Source: Hysterangium stoloniferum (Eukaryota > Basidiomycota > Agaricomycetes > Hysterangiales > Hysterangiaceae). From it: a stretch of DNA of 64,000 bases. Below, piece by piece: positions 52,735 through 62,700 of this stretch (within the stretch, counting starts at the first letter, position 1; each line of letters opens with the position of its first letter). The notes below the pieces were generated by a model, which was not told where the DNA came from, did not search any database, and saw only the letters and a program-made list of their open reading frames with translations. The stretch covers positions 1-64,000 of the forward strand of contig WHVD01000021.1 of NCBI GenBank assembly GCA_015178975.1, read 5' to 3'. Made by a program: the position numbers and the translations under genes.

Positions 52735-53460
52735 TCACCATCTGTGTTGTGAATCAAAAAGGATTGCTGCAAGTGCATAGTCAGGGGCATCCATTTCAAC
52801 AATGACTTGTCGAAGAAGTTGGATGGGATGCGTGTAATCGTCGGCTACAGTTAAAAAGTGATCTGAAACAATGTGGAAAATAAGTGCTCTGGTGAAAACT
52901 TCTCGCTGGGTATCGGTGACTAAGTGTCCTCTCTCCCACTCCAGGGGCACATTCTCACACGCCATGGCATCAACGATGACAATGGCGGTTGCAAAGCTGC
53001 GAGGACGCCAATATGGCGAAATATCGATAACGGCGGGTGACTTGCCCGAGTGAAATAGCATATTTCCTGTCAAATCGCCATGGATAATTTGGCACCGTTC
53101 AGATGGGGATTGGATGCTCTCTAGTATTGCCAATAGCTCGCTCAAGAAGGGGGTGGCCACAATATCTTTTTCTACCAGTTGCTCCCCCCATGCCACACGA
53201 TCTGCGATTCCCCACGGGTCTTGTCTGTCATCTATATACGGCGGACGAGCAACGTCCTTGAAATAGTCATAAAAAAGTTCTCCAGAACAAATTATATCGT
53301 CCCGTTGCCTCGGTTGTGTTCGCCTTCGAGGCGGTTCCATGCCATCTATTCATCAACAATGAGCTCTCCATCTCACTTCTTCTTAGGTGCAGAGAGACGG
53401 GGATCATCCCTTCCAGTGAGGGGAGTATTAAAAATAGTACAAGTTGGCTTATTGTAATAC
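52735..53460 (-). pseudogene. TIGR02569/APH-like kinase-fold protein, N-terminus degraded
   Basis: The open part (53340-52735, 201 codons) shows RPPYIDDRQDPWGIADRVAWG, then the phosphotransferase loop IIHGDLTGNMLF (HGDxxxxN), then the metal-binding AVIDISPYWRP. This set, especially DPW..ADR.AWGE and D.(S/T)PYWRP, matches TIGR02569, a family I know mainly from actinobacteria, within the aminoglycoside-phosphotransferase/choline-kinase fold. Upstream on the same strand, pieces resembling DG-x-x-IVDE and W-x-RLEGEH occur at about 53330-53400, broken by a TGA, a TAG and a frameshift. The ~270-residue family length is therefore not reached. The ATG at 53340 is inside the ancestral frame, not the original start. 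Substrate unknown. Confidence 0.7.
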
Positions 53461-54379
53461 AATCAACAAGGTGGTAATAGTCTTGTAATGTAAGTATTTA
53501 TGTCTCAATCAATGTGTCAGTTAGTGAATCATCTTCTGACATAGTAGGTAGGATGCTAGTTTAGGTGTACACTGGTTCTGGCATGCATTAACCTCCAAAA
53601 ACATGGTCCACAATTAGCATCCTCCTATGAAAAAGTGAAGAAATAGGTGAACCACCCCGAAGAAAAGGGTGGTTTCATCACCAACTCCAACAGGGAGTGA
53701 GTACCTCCGCCTGCCATTGCAATGCTTTGGGGGTCATGTCCAATCGCTTCAAAATTATATCACCGGCGCGGAAGGTTGTTCCACGCCCACCCGACAAGGG
53801 CTCGAGTGGTGGGACGGCACCAAAAGCATCAAGAACGCGCTGTGAGGTGTGTCATGGGTACTACATATGCTGTCCTCCATGTAGAAACAATTGAGCATAT
53901 TTGGAGGCACGCCTATATATAATCTACAGATAACTTAGTGCTCGGAAATTGGAGCAACAGATCACTCGATGGACTATTAATACACATCCAATAACACGGT
54001 TGGAAATAAATCATATATCCATCCAAACCACTCCAACTCTCGACATCAGACCATTCATATGTGCCGTCTGGACTTCAAACAAGGTAAATGGCAATACACC
54101 CAAAGTAATGACAATTAGCTTATCGCTACTTTGGAGTTCTGTACTTTCTCTTTTCCTTCCCTTCCCTACCTATTTCCCTCAATGTTGTGTCGCCTGTGTC
54201 TAGATTTTGTTTGTGACTCTCATCGCGCCTGTTCTCAATCGCATCAACTACACTTTCCTCCACAAAACCATCCTCCTTTTCCTCCTCCGGCTGGAGCTAG
54301 CGCTTCTCAAACGAGACTTTTCCTTCCTCAGTCGTCCATATAATGGCGAAGACAACACAACACCAGCATTGGTGACCCG
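53461..54379. other. intergenic or gene remnants, unresolved
   Basis: Frames of up to 84 codons on the plus strand (53949-54203) lack motifs. Part of 54100-54379 may be the degraded 3' end of the minus-strand MFS gene, but I recognise none of the expected C-terminal helices. Confidence 0.4.
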
Positions 54380-55990
54380 CAAGTGTGAACATTGAACATA
54401 TATATATTACATAAACTGGGTCGAGCGATGGCACAAACCAAATAATCAACTCAAGTCTAAAGACATTTAGCTAATACGCAAGGGTAGAGTATAGGATACA
54501 AACGCACGTTATGCACAGTATGGCGTAATCATAAATTGTATGCCTTTCTGCTACAAGCCGCGTGGCATAATGCAGGACAAGGCGACCTGCAGTTAGACCT
54601 AAAGCATAGCGTGAGTGATGGATGATCTCCGTTGATATGAACTATAATGGAAGCAACCTCCAAAGAATCCAGTAGAGATATATCCGGAATTAGCACCGCT
54701 TCCTCGTTTGTCAATAATGAGTGTGACGATCCATCCTGTAAATAATCGTCTAACTATCCTACGCCTATTTAAAATGTACCCGGCTCACCCCCGATGGTTA
54801 CCCCAATTCCTACATAGACCAGAATGAAGAACGCTGGGAGGTGAACCGATTTCGTGCATAGTATCTGATGCATAGTACTTTGTTGGGACGTGTTGGCCTC
54901 CCCAGCGGGATATCCGTTCTTAGCAAGAATTACTACTGCCCCCATCGCTCGCGTCAATCAATGCGATCACCTTGACCAAGAGGAGATATTAAACACCATC
55001 TTGAGTTCTGAGCTTGAAGATTGCACCCAAAAAAATTAAATTCGCGATCGATAGTCCTAGACTGGTGCAACTGAGAAAATTGGGTTGCTATGAGCGGAGC
55101 ACTCATTGCACCAAAGCCTGGTTGCCTAAGTTAAATAGATAAATGATATAATTTGGGATATAAATCCACCAAAAGCGGCATGAAGGAAGTTGATCTTCGA
55201 CCCATCTCCCTCTTGGGCGGCGGCGACAAAACCATTCGCTTGCGCGTCCTTCAGGCGAAACTGGGTCTTTAGATATGTCGCCAAATTTGGAGTGGACAAA
55301 ATACCTGAAACACAATTCCAAATCCGTTGAAAACATATCCAATCGCAAGTACAGGGAAGGGCGGTGCAAGTACCATAAGCACATAACCAATAACTTGAGA
55401 AAGAGCACCTGCATGAAGTCTTGTGTCACTTGCCCATGGGGCAGTTTCATGAACTACCCAGTACGATAGTCTGCATCACCAACAAATTGAGTCATATTCG
55501 TTGGGCTAGATGATTATGATATGGTATTATTTACCTTTCCAAACCCAACCGCTCCGGAAAAAGTAGTTTTGAAAAACCACCTACAATGAATCCCTCGCCA
55601 CTATTTAAACAAAGAGATAAAAAAAGACTTGTATCACTCATGATGCAAGCACAGACAAAAAGAAGCGACACAACGGCAAGATTGACCTGGTTAAACTCAG
55701 ATAAAGTGAAAGTACCAAGCAGCGAAACGCACATGACAGTTTCTTTGTGTCCTTGGCAAAAGTGGTCCTGTGGTGCCTGTTGATTCCATCATAAATATAA
55801 ATGGGAAAATGTTAAGAATATACCATCATTCCACCCAGCTAAAAATAGGCAAAAACATAAAGCAGCAAACTGGATGTACCCGCTCGAATTTTTCTTGGTA
55901 GCGTTAGAGAGGATGTCAGGTATAGCTTCAGAAACATTGTCAGACCCTGCAGACGCATTTGATTGTTGTATTATATCACTATTTTCTTCA
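54380..55990 (-). pseudogene. major facilitator superfamily transporter, decayed
   Basis: Reading the minus strand from about 55990, exon-like blocks follow the order of fungal MFS proteins: YIQFAALCFCLFLAGWNDG, TTGPLLPRTQ (exon 55733-55776), VNLAVVSLLFV and GEGFIVGGFSKLLF (from 55686). Next come ALSQVIGYVLMVLAPPFPVL (about 55425), DAQANGFVAAAQEGDG (about 55245), GFGAMSAPLIATQFSQL (about 55120), SVHLPAFFILVYVGIGVTIGG (about 54860) and GWIVTLIIDKRGSGANSGYI (about 54740). A LELIIWFVPSL block follows near 54450. Several junctions have good GT-AG introns, but one junction near 55470-55535 loses frame, the helix after TQFSQL is missing, and the last helices are absent. It is probably a pseudogene of a plasma-membrane transporter. 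Confidence 0.75.
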
Positions 55991-57762
55991 TTATTATTGG
56001 ATATCGCACGGTGGCTTTTAAGTCCTACCCTAAAATTCGTCCGACTTATAGACTGTGTCAGTTACTACTGCAGTGGTTGTAGTATCAGAGCTGTGTGTGT
56101 AATTCAAGTGATGTCTTCCCTTATTATATGGCATCTGCTGAATTCTCTAATCAATATATAGTAAAGTTGCTTGTCAATCAATCAATCAATCATCATCATA
56201 TATCAAATAAGTGAAAGGAGCATGGTGGGTGGTGGGCGTTTTTGGGCGCCGCAGGCCCTATTTGTGAGGGCGCGGAGCGCCCGAGCTTTTTCCCCAATTT
56301 GTGAGGGCGCGCAGCGCCCGAACCTCACTGTCTGACTAAGCTGAGGGCGCGTTAGCGCCCGAAGTCTCTTATTAGTCAGCGCGGGGGCATTTTTGCACAC
56401 GCGGGAGTATTTAATGACGCCGCGGGAGCTTTTCTCACGGCGCGGGAGCATTTGTGGCGCCGCGGGAGTATTGTTACAGGCGCTGGAGTGTTTTGTCACG
56501 TGCACGGAAGTATTGTTACACGCGCGGGAGTATTTTGTAATGCCGCGGGAGTATTTGTCACATGTGCGGAACCATTTCACAGCCTAATGAAGACATTTCC
56601 CACGCACGACTCGCCAAGGAACATTTCCCGCGCCCTTCATGTAAGCATTTCCCACGTCATTTCCGGGGGAATTTCCCGCGCCCTTCACACAGTGATTTTC
56701 CATACCTTCGCGGAACTATTTCCCGCGCCCCTCAGGCATTTTCCACACATTTTGTGGAACTATTTCCCACGCCCCTGTAAAGCCATTTCCCCGGAGAAGG
56801 ATGGTAATCCCCGGAGGAGGTCTACATGGTTTTCCGGGTTAATTAGAATAAAATACAATAAATCAAAATAACATAGGATAAAATACAAATAAAATAGGAA
56901 AAATCGAAATAAATACAAAAAATAAAAGTAAAATGCTTAAAAATTGAATTAAACTAAAGCAAAATGTAATAAATCAAAATAGAATACAATAAATCAAAAT
57001 CAAATACAATAAATCAAAATAAAATGTTTAAAAATATAATAAAATAGAATAAACCAAAGTAAAATGTAATAAATCAGAATAAAATACAATGAGTCAAAAT
57101 AAAATGCAATAAAACAAAATAAAATAAAATACAATAAATAACACTAAATTCAAATGAAGTACAATAAATTAAAGTAAAATATAATAAAATAAACTAAATT
57201 ACATAAAGTAAAATAAACTACAATACATGACAGTAAGATCAACTCAATGTTTGATTGAAACCATTGCTGCTTTTGAAACTATTGCACCTTTTGTCACTAT
57301 TGCACCTTTTGTCACTGTTGCACCTTTTGTAGCTGTCATTTCCATTTGTCACCGTTGTTTCCCTTTGTGAATGTCATTTCCATTTGTCACCATTGTTTCC
57401 ATTTGTGAACATTGTTTCCCTTTGTGAACGTTGTCTCCCTTTGTGAACATTGTCTCCCTTTGTGAACGTTGTTTCCCTTTGTGAACGTTGTCTCCCTTTG
57501 TGAACGTTGTCTCCCTTTGTGACTGTTGATGCCTTGGTGAATGTTGTGTCCTTTTGTGAATGTTGTGTCCTTTTGTGAATGTTGTGTCCTTTTGTGAAAG
57601 TTGTGTCCTTTTGTGAAAGTTGTGTCCTTTTGTGAATGTTGTGTCCTTTTGTGAACGTTGTGTCCTTTTGTGACCGTTGATTCCGTTTGTGACCGTTGAT
57701 TCCGTTTGTGACCGTTGATTCCTTTTGTAACCGTTGATTCCGTTTGTAACCGTTCTCTGAAC

Positions 57763-58254
57763 ACTTTCCGTTCTAAGAACACTTTCCGTTCTAAGAACAC
57801 TTTCCGTTCTAAGAACACTTTCCGTTCTAAGAACACTTTCCGTTCTAAGAACACTTTCCGTTCTAAGAACACTTTCCGTTCTAAGAACACTTTCCGTTCT
57901 AAGAACACTTTCCGTTCTAAGAACACTTTCCGTTCTAAGAACACTTTCCGTTCTAAGAACACTTTCCGTTCTAAGAACACTTTCCGTTCTAAGAACACTT
58001 TCCGTTCTAAGAACACTTTCCGTTCTAAGAACACTTTCCGTTCTAAGAACACTTTCCGTTCTAAGAACACTTTCCGTTCTAAGAACACTTTCCGTTCTAA
58101 GAACACTTTCCGTTCTAAGAACACTTTCCGTTCTAAGAACACTTTCCGTTCTAAGAACACTTTCCGTTCTAAGAACACTTTCCGTTCTAAGAACACTTTC
58201 CGTTCTGAACACTTTCCGTTCTAAGAACACTTTCCGTTCTAAGAACACTTTCCG
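57763..58254. repeat. 18-bp tandem array, type CTAAGAACACTTTCCGTT
   Basis: About 26 nearly identical units. One irregular 15-bp unit occurs at about 58204, where CTAA is lost. All six frames can stay open because 18 is a multiple of three. Confidence 0.95.
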
Positions 58255-58672
58255 TTCTCTGAACACTTTCCGTTCTCTGAACACTTTCCGTTCTCTGAAC
58301 ACTTTCCGTTCTCTGAACACTTTCCGTTCTCTGAACACTTTCCGTTCTCTGAACACTTTCCGTTCTCTGAACACTTTCCGTTCTCTGAACACTTTCCGTT
58401 CTCTGAACACTTTCCGTTCTCTGAACACTTTCCGTTCTCTGAACACTTTCCGTTCTCTGAACACTTTCCGTTCTCTGAACACTTTCCGTTCTCTGAACAC
58501 TTTCCGTTCTCTGAACACTTTCCGTTCTCTGAACACTTTCCGTTCTCTGAACACTTTCCGTTCTCTGAACACTTTCCGTTCTCTGAACACTTTCCGTTCT
58601 CTGAACACTTTCCGTTCTCTGAACACTTTCCGTTCTCTGAACACTTTCCGTTCTCTGAACACTTTCCGTTCA
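58255..58672. repeat. 18-bp tandem array, type CTCTGAACACTTTCCGTT
   Basis: About 23 identical units. It differs from the adjacent array by CTCT in place of CTAA, with an abrupt switch of type at about 58255. Confidence 0.95.
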
Positions 58673-59399
58673 AACAATGAGTCTCAGAAATACTTAAAAG
58701 TTGTCGACGCGGGGGGGTTTGGGGGGCTTCGCCCCCCAACAAGCTGGAGCCTGCAGCGAAGTTGTGGGGCCGGTCGCGAAGCGACCGCCCCGCAGCGTAG
58801 CAAGGGTTCCTAAGCTTGTCAATATATAGTAAAGTTGCTTGGTGGGTGGTGGGCGTTTTTAGGCGCCGCAGGCCCTGTTCGTGAGGGCGCGGAGCGCCCG
58901 AACCTGGAGGTGTGGGAGAGTGTGACTAATATTGACGCCCAAAGCTCCTTATTACTCAGCGCGGGAGCAAATGCGGAGGCTTTTTGCCATTCGCGGAAGC
59001 ATTTCTGCGCTCGCGGGAGTATTTTTAGTGCCGCGGGAGTATTTGTGACTAACGCGGAAGTATTTATGCAAGCGCGACAGTATTTTGTCACGTGCGCGGA
59101 GGTATTTTATGACGCGCGGAGGTATTTTTACATGCGCGGGAGTATTATATCAGGTGCGCGGAGGTATTTTGCAATGCCGCGGCAGTATTGTTATACTGCA
59201 TCCACCGTGCACCCATCCGCCCGCACCCATCCACGGCGCACCCATCCACGGCGCACCTGCTCCCATCCACCGTGCACCCATCCACCCGCTCCCATCCACG
59301 GCGCACCCATCCGCCCGCACCCATCCAAGGCGCACCCACTCCCATTCACGGCGCACCCACTCCCATTCACGGCGCGCCCTCTCCCATTCACAGCGCGCC

Positions 59400-60985
59400 C
59401 TCTCTCTTTCCTCCAGGTGATGTGTGTACTCTTTCCTTCTCCCTCCGTCCTGCGCTAATCCGCCTCCTCTCTCTTTCCTCCAGCGAGTGTGTGTACTGTT
59501 TCTTTCTCTCTCCGTCCTCCTCTGATTGACCTCTTCTCTCTTTTGTCCAGCTGGTGCGTGTACCATTTCCTCTCTCTTTGTCCTCTGATCATCCTCCTCT
59601 CTTTCCTCCAGGTGTGTGTACCATTTCCTTCTCTCTCCATCCTCCTCTCATTGGGACCCTCTCTCTTTCCTCCAGCCGGTGTGTCTACCATTTCCTTCTT
59701 CCTCTGTCCTGCGCTGATTTGCCTCCTCTCTCTTTCCTCCAGCCGGTGCGCGTTCCATTTCCCTCTCTCTCTGTCCTCTTCTGATTGGCCCCCTCTCTTT
59801 CTCCAGCCGGTGCGCATTCCCTTTCCCCTCTCTCTTTGTCCTCCTCTGATTGTCCCCCTTTCCCTCTTTCTCTGTCCTCTTCTGATTGGCCCCTCTCTTT
59901 CCTCCAGCCGGTGCGCATTCCCTTTCCCCTCTCTTTGTCCTCCTCTGATTGTCCCCCTCTCTTTCCTACAGCCGGTGCGTCTACCATTTCCTTCTTCCTC
60001 TGTCCTGTGCTGATTTACCTCCCCTCTCTTTCCTCCAGCCGGTGTGTGTACTGTTTCTTTCTCCCTTTGTCCTCCAGCCGGTGGGTGTACCGTTTCTTTC
60101 TCCCTTTGTCCTCCTCTGATCGGCCTCCTCTCTCTTTCCTCCAGGAGGTGTGTGTACCATTTCCTTCTCTCTTCATCCTCCTCTAATTGGCCTCCTCTCT
60201 CTTTCCTCCAGCCGGTGCATGTACCATTTCCTTCTCCATTTGTCCTCTCTCTTTCCTCCAGGAGGTGCGTGTACCGTTTCCTTCTCTCTTTGTCCTCTGA
60301 TCGGCCTCCTCTCTCTTTCCTCCAGCCTCTGTGTGTACCGTTTCCTTCTCCCTTCGTCCTCTCTCTTTCCTCCAGGAGGTGTGTGTACCGTTTCCTTCTC
60401 TCTTCGTCCTCTGATCGGCCTCCTCTCTCTTTCCTCCAGCCTCTGTGTGTACCGTTTCCTTCTCCCTTTGTCCTCTCTCTTTCCTCCAGGAGGTGTGTGT
60501 ACCGTTTCCTTCTCTCTTCATTCTCTGATCGGCCTCCTCTCTCTTTCCTCCAGCCACTGCCTGTACCGTTTCCTTCTCCCTTTGTCCTCTCTCTTTTCTC
60601 CAGGAGGTCCATGTCCCCTTTCCTCCTCTCTCCTTCCCCCAGCGAGTGCGTGTACTATTTCATTCTCTCTCCATCCTGCTCTGATCTGCCCTCTCTCTTC
60701 CCTCCAGGTGGTTTGTGTACCCTTTCCTTCTCTCTTCATCCTGCCCTCATTGGCCTCCATTCTCTTTCCTCCAGCCAGTGCGTGTTCCTCTGATTGGCCT
60801 ACTCTCTCTTTCCTAAAGTATGTCTACCATTTCCTTCTTCCACCATCCTCCTCTGACCAGCCCTCTCTTTCCTCCAGGTGGTGTGTGTACCCTTTCTTCA
60901 GTGAGTGTGTGTACTGTTTCCTTCTCTCTTTGTCCAGCTGCTGTGTGTACTGTTTCCTTCTTCCTCCGTCCCCATCTGATTGGCC
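59400..60985. repeat. strand-asymmetric ~75-bp pyrimidine-rich repeat array
   Basis: About 20 diverged units contain CTCTCTTTCCTCCAGCCGGT, then GTGTGTACCRTTTCCTTCTC, then GTCCTCCTCTGATTGGCC. The plus strand is almost all pyrimidine in the blocks between TGTG cores. Long open frames on both strands come from the repeat and are not genes. Confidence 0.85.
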
Positions 60986-61439
60986 TCAATAAAATCAGAA
61001 TAATTCAAATAAAATATAATAAGTGAATATAAAATGTTTTAAAATAAAATAAATTGAAATGAAAAACAATAAAATAAAATAAAATTCAATAAATCAAAAT
61101 AAAATGCTAAATCAAAATAAATAAATTGAGTGACCACAGTAATTACTTGCAGTTGAGAGTCAATTTAACCACTCTTTCCATTTGTAACCATTGTTTCCAT
61201 TTGTAACCTGTGTCTCCTTTTGTAACCATTGTGTCCTTTTGTGGCTGTGGCTTCCATGTGTGACTGATGTTTGCTTTTCTATTGTTTTCCATTTTTGGAA
61301 CACTTTCCGTTCTTGGAACACTTTCCATTCTTAGAACACTTTCCACTCTTAGAACACTTTCCGTTCTTAGAACACTTTCCATTCTTTAAATGGCTTTAGT
61401 TCTAAAACAGCAAAGCCCCAGATATACTTAGAAGTTATG

Positions 61440-61960
61440 TAATGGTTGTTCCCTTTTGTAACGGTTGATTCCTTTGTAACCGTTGATTCCTTTGTAACCG
61501 TTGATTTCTTTGTAACCGTTGATTTCTTTTGTAACCGTTGTAACCATTGATTCCTTTGTAACTGTTGATTCCTTTGTAACTGTTGATTCCTTTGTAACTG
61601 TTGATTCCTTTGTAACCGTTGATTCCTTTGTAACCGTTGATTCCTTTGTAACCGTTGATTTCTTTGTAACCATTGATTTCTTTTGTAACCGTTGTAACCA
61701 TTGATTCCTTTGTAACTGTTGATTCCTTTGTAACCGTTGATTCCTTTGTAACCGTTGATTCCTTTGTAACCGTTGATTCCTTTGTAACCGTTGATTCCTT
61801 TGTAACCGTTGATTTCTTTTGTAACCGTTGATTTCTTTTGTAACCTTTGATTTCTTTTGTAACCGTTGGATTTCTTTGTAACCTTTGTATCCTTCCTTTG
61901 TAACTACTGTTTTCTATGTTACTGTTGTTTCCTTTATAACACTTTCCATTCCCTGAACAC
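61440..61960. repeat. 18-bp VNTR CCTTTGTAACCGTTGATT
   Basis: About 27 units with C/T and C/G variants. A longer repeat of about 160 bp (around 61526 and 61686), marked by TTTTGTAACCGTTGTAACC, shows duplication of a multi-unit block. Confidence 0.9.
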
Positions 61961-61961
61961 T

Positions 61962-62672
61962 TTCTGTCTAACATGACTTTCCATTCTAATGTGACTTTCT
62001 GTTCTAATGCAACTTTCCTTTCTAATGCGACTTTCCATTCTAATGCGACTTTCCATTCTAACATGACTTTCCATTCTAAATGACTTTCCGTTCTAATGCA
62101 ACTTTCCTTTCTAATGCAACTTTCCATTCTAATGTGACTTTCCATTCCAAAGTGACTTTCCATTCTAAAGTGACTTTCCATTCTAAAGTGACTTTCCATT
62201 CTAAATGACTTTCCGTTCTAAAGTGACTTTCCATTCTAAATGACTTTCCGTTCTAATGTGACTTTCTGTTCTAATGCAACTTTCCTTTCTAATGCGACTT
62301 TCCATTCTAATGCGACTTTCCGTTCTAAAGTGACTTTCCGTTCTAAAGTGACTTTCCGTTCTAAAGTGACTTTCCGTTCTAAAGTGACTTTCCGTTCTAA
62401 AGTGACTTTCCGTTCTAAAGTGACTTTCCGTTCTAAAGTGACTTTCCGTTCTAAAGTGACTTTCCGTTCTAAAGTGACTTTCCGTTCTAAAGTGACTTTC
62501 CGTTCTAAAGTGACTTTCCGTTCTAAAGTGACTTTCCGTTCTAAAGTGACTTTCCGTTCTAAAGTGACTTTCCGTTCTAAAGTGACTTTCCGTTCTAAAG
62601 TGACTTTCCGTTCTAAAGTGACTTTCCGTTCTAAAGTGACTTTCCGTTCTAAAGTGACTTTCCGTTCTAACA
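61962..62672. repeat. 18-bp CTTTCC array, heterogeneous then homogeneous
   Basis: The left part (61962-62325) mixes units such as CTTTCCATTCTAATGCGA. The right part (62326-62672) is about 19 identical copies of GTGACTTTCCGTTCTAAA. The core CTTTCCGTTCTAA is shared with the arrays of module 1. Confidence 0.92.
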
Positions 62673-62700
62673 GCTTCCCTTTTAGAACAATGGGCCTCAG

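Larger units (their letters stand above)
56145..58690. repeat. satellite module 1
   Basis: Order: the head starts at TATATAGTAAAGTTGCTT (56153), with a TCAA microsatellite, then GC-rich hairpins (56225-56390). An array of GCGGGAGTATTT-type units follows (56390-56830), then an A-rich tract of AATAAAATACAATAAATC-type units (56840-57240). Next is a VNTR with unit CCTTTGTGAACGTTGTCT (57260-57760), then two 18-bp arrays (57763-58670). The same order recurs in the next two modules. Confidence 0.85.
58691..62700. repeat. satellite module 2 (expanded)
   Basis: GC-rich head with hairpins (58705-58920), GCGGGAG array (58960-59190), then two insertions of new repeat types: a 15-bp CCCATCCACGGCGCA array (59200-59400) and a pyrimidine-rich ~75-bp array (59400-60985). 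An A-rich tract (60985-61130), a VNTR with unit CCTTTGTAACCGTTGATT (about 61170-61960) and 18-bp CTTTCC arrays (61960-62672) follow. Confidence 0.85.

Noticed and set aside
57763..58672. CRISPR-like regular repeats
   Set aside because: The 18-bp units are directly adjacent with no unique spacers, and the genome is eukaryotic.
57349..58677. 442-codon open frame of repeated ERKVF(R/L) units on the minus strand, and a 269-codon overlapping frame
   Set aside because: It is produced entirely by 18-bp satellite units (18 is a multiple of three), is open in several frames on both strands, and ends in a related VNTR. No start context, introns or non-repeat coding sequence.
59455..60793. Long frames on both strands (385 codons minus, 249 and 280 codons plus)
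   Set aside because: They lie within the ~75-bp pyrimidine-rich repeat array; the protein sequence is simply the repeat translated, with equal openness on both strands.
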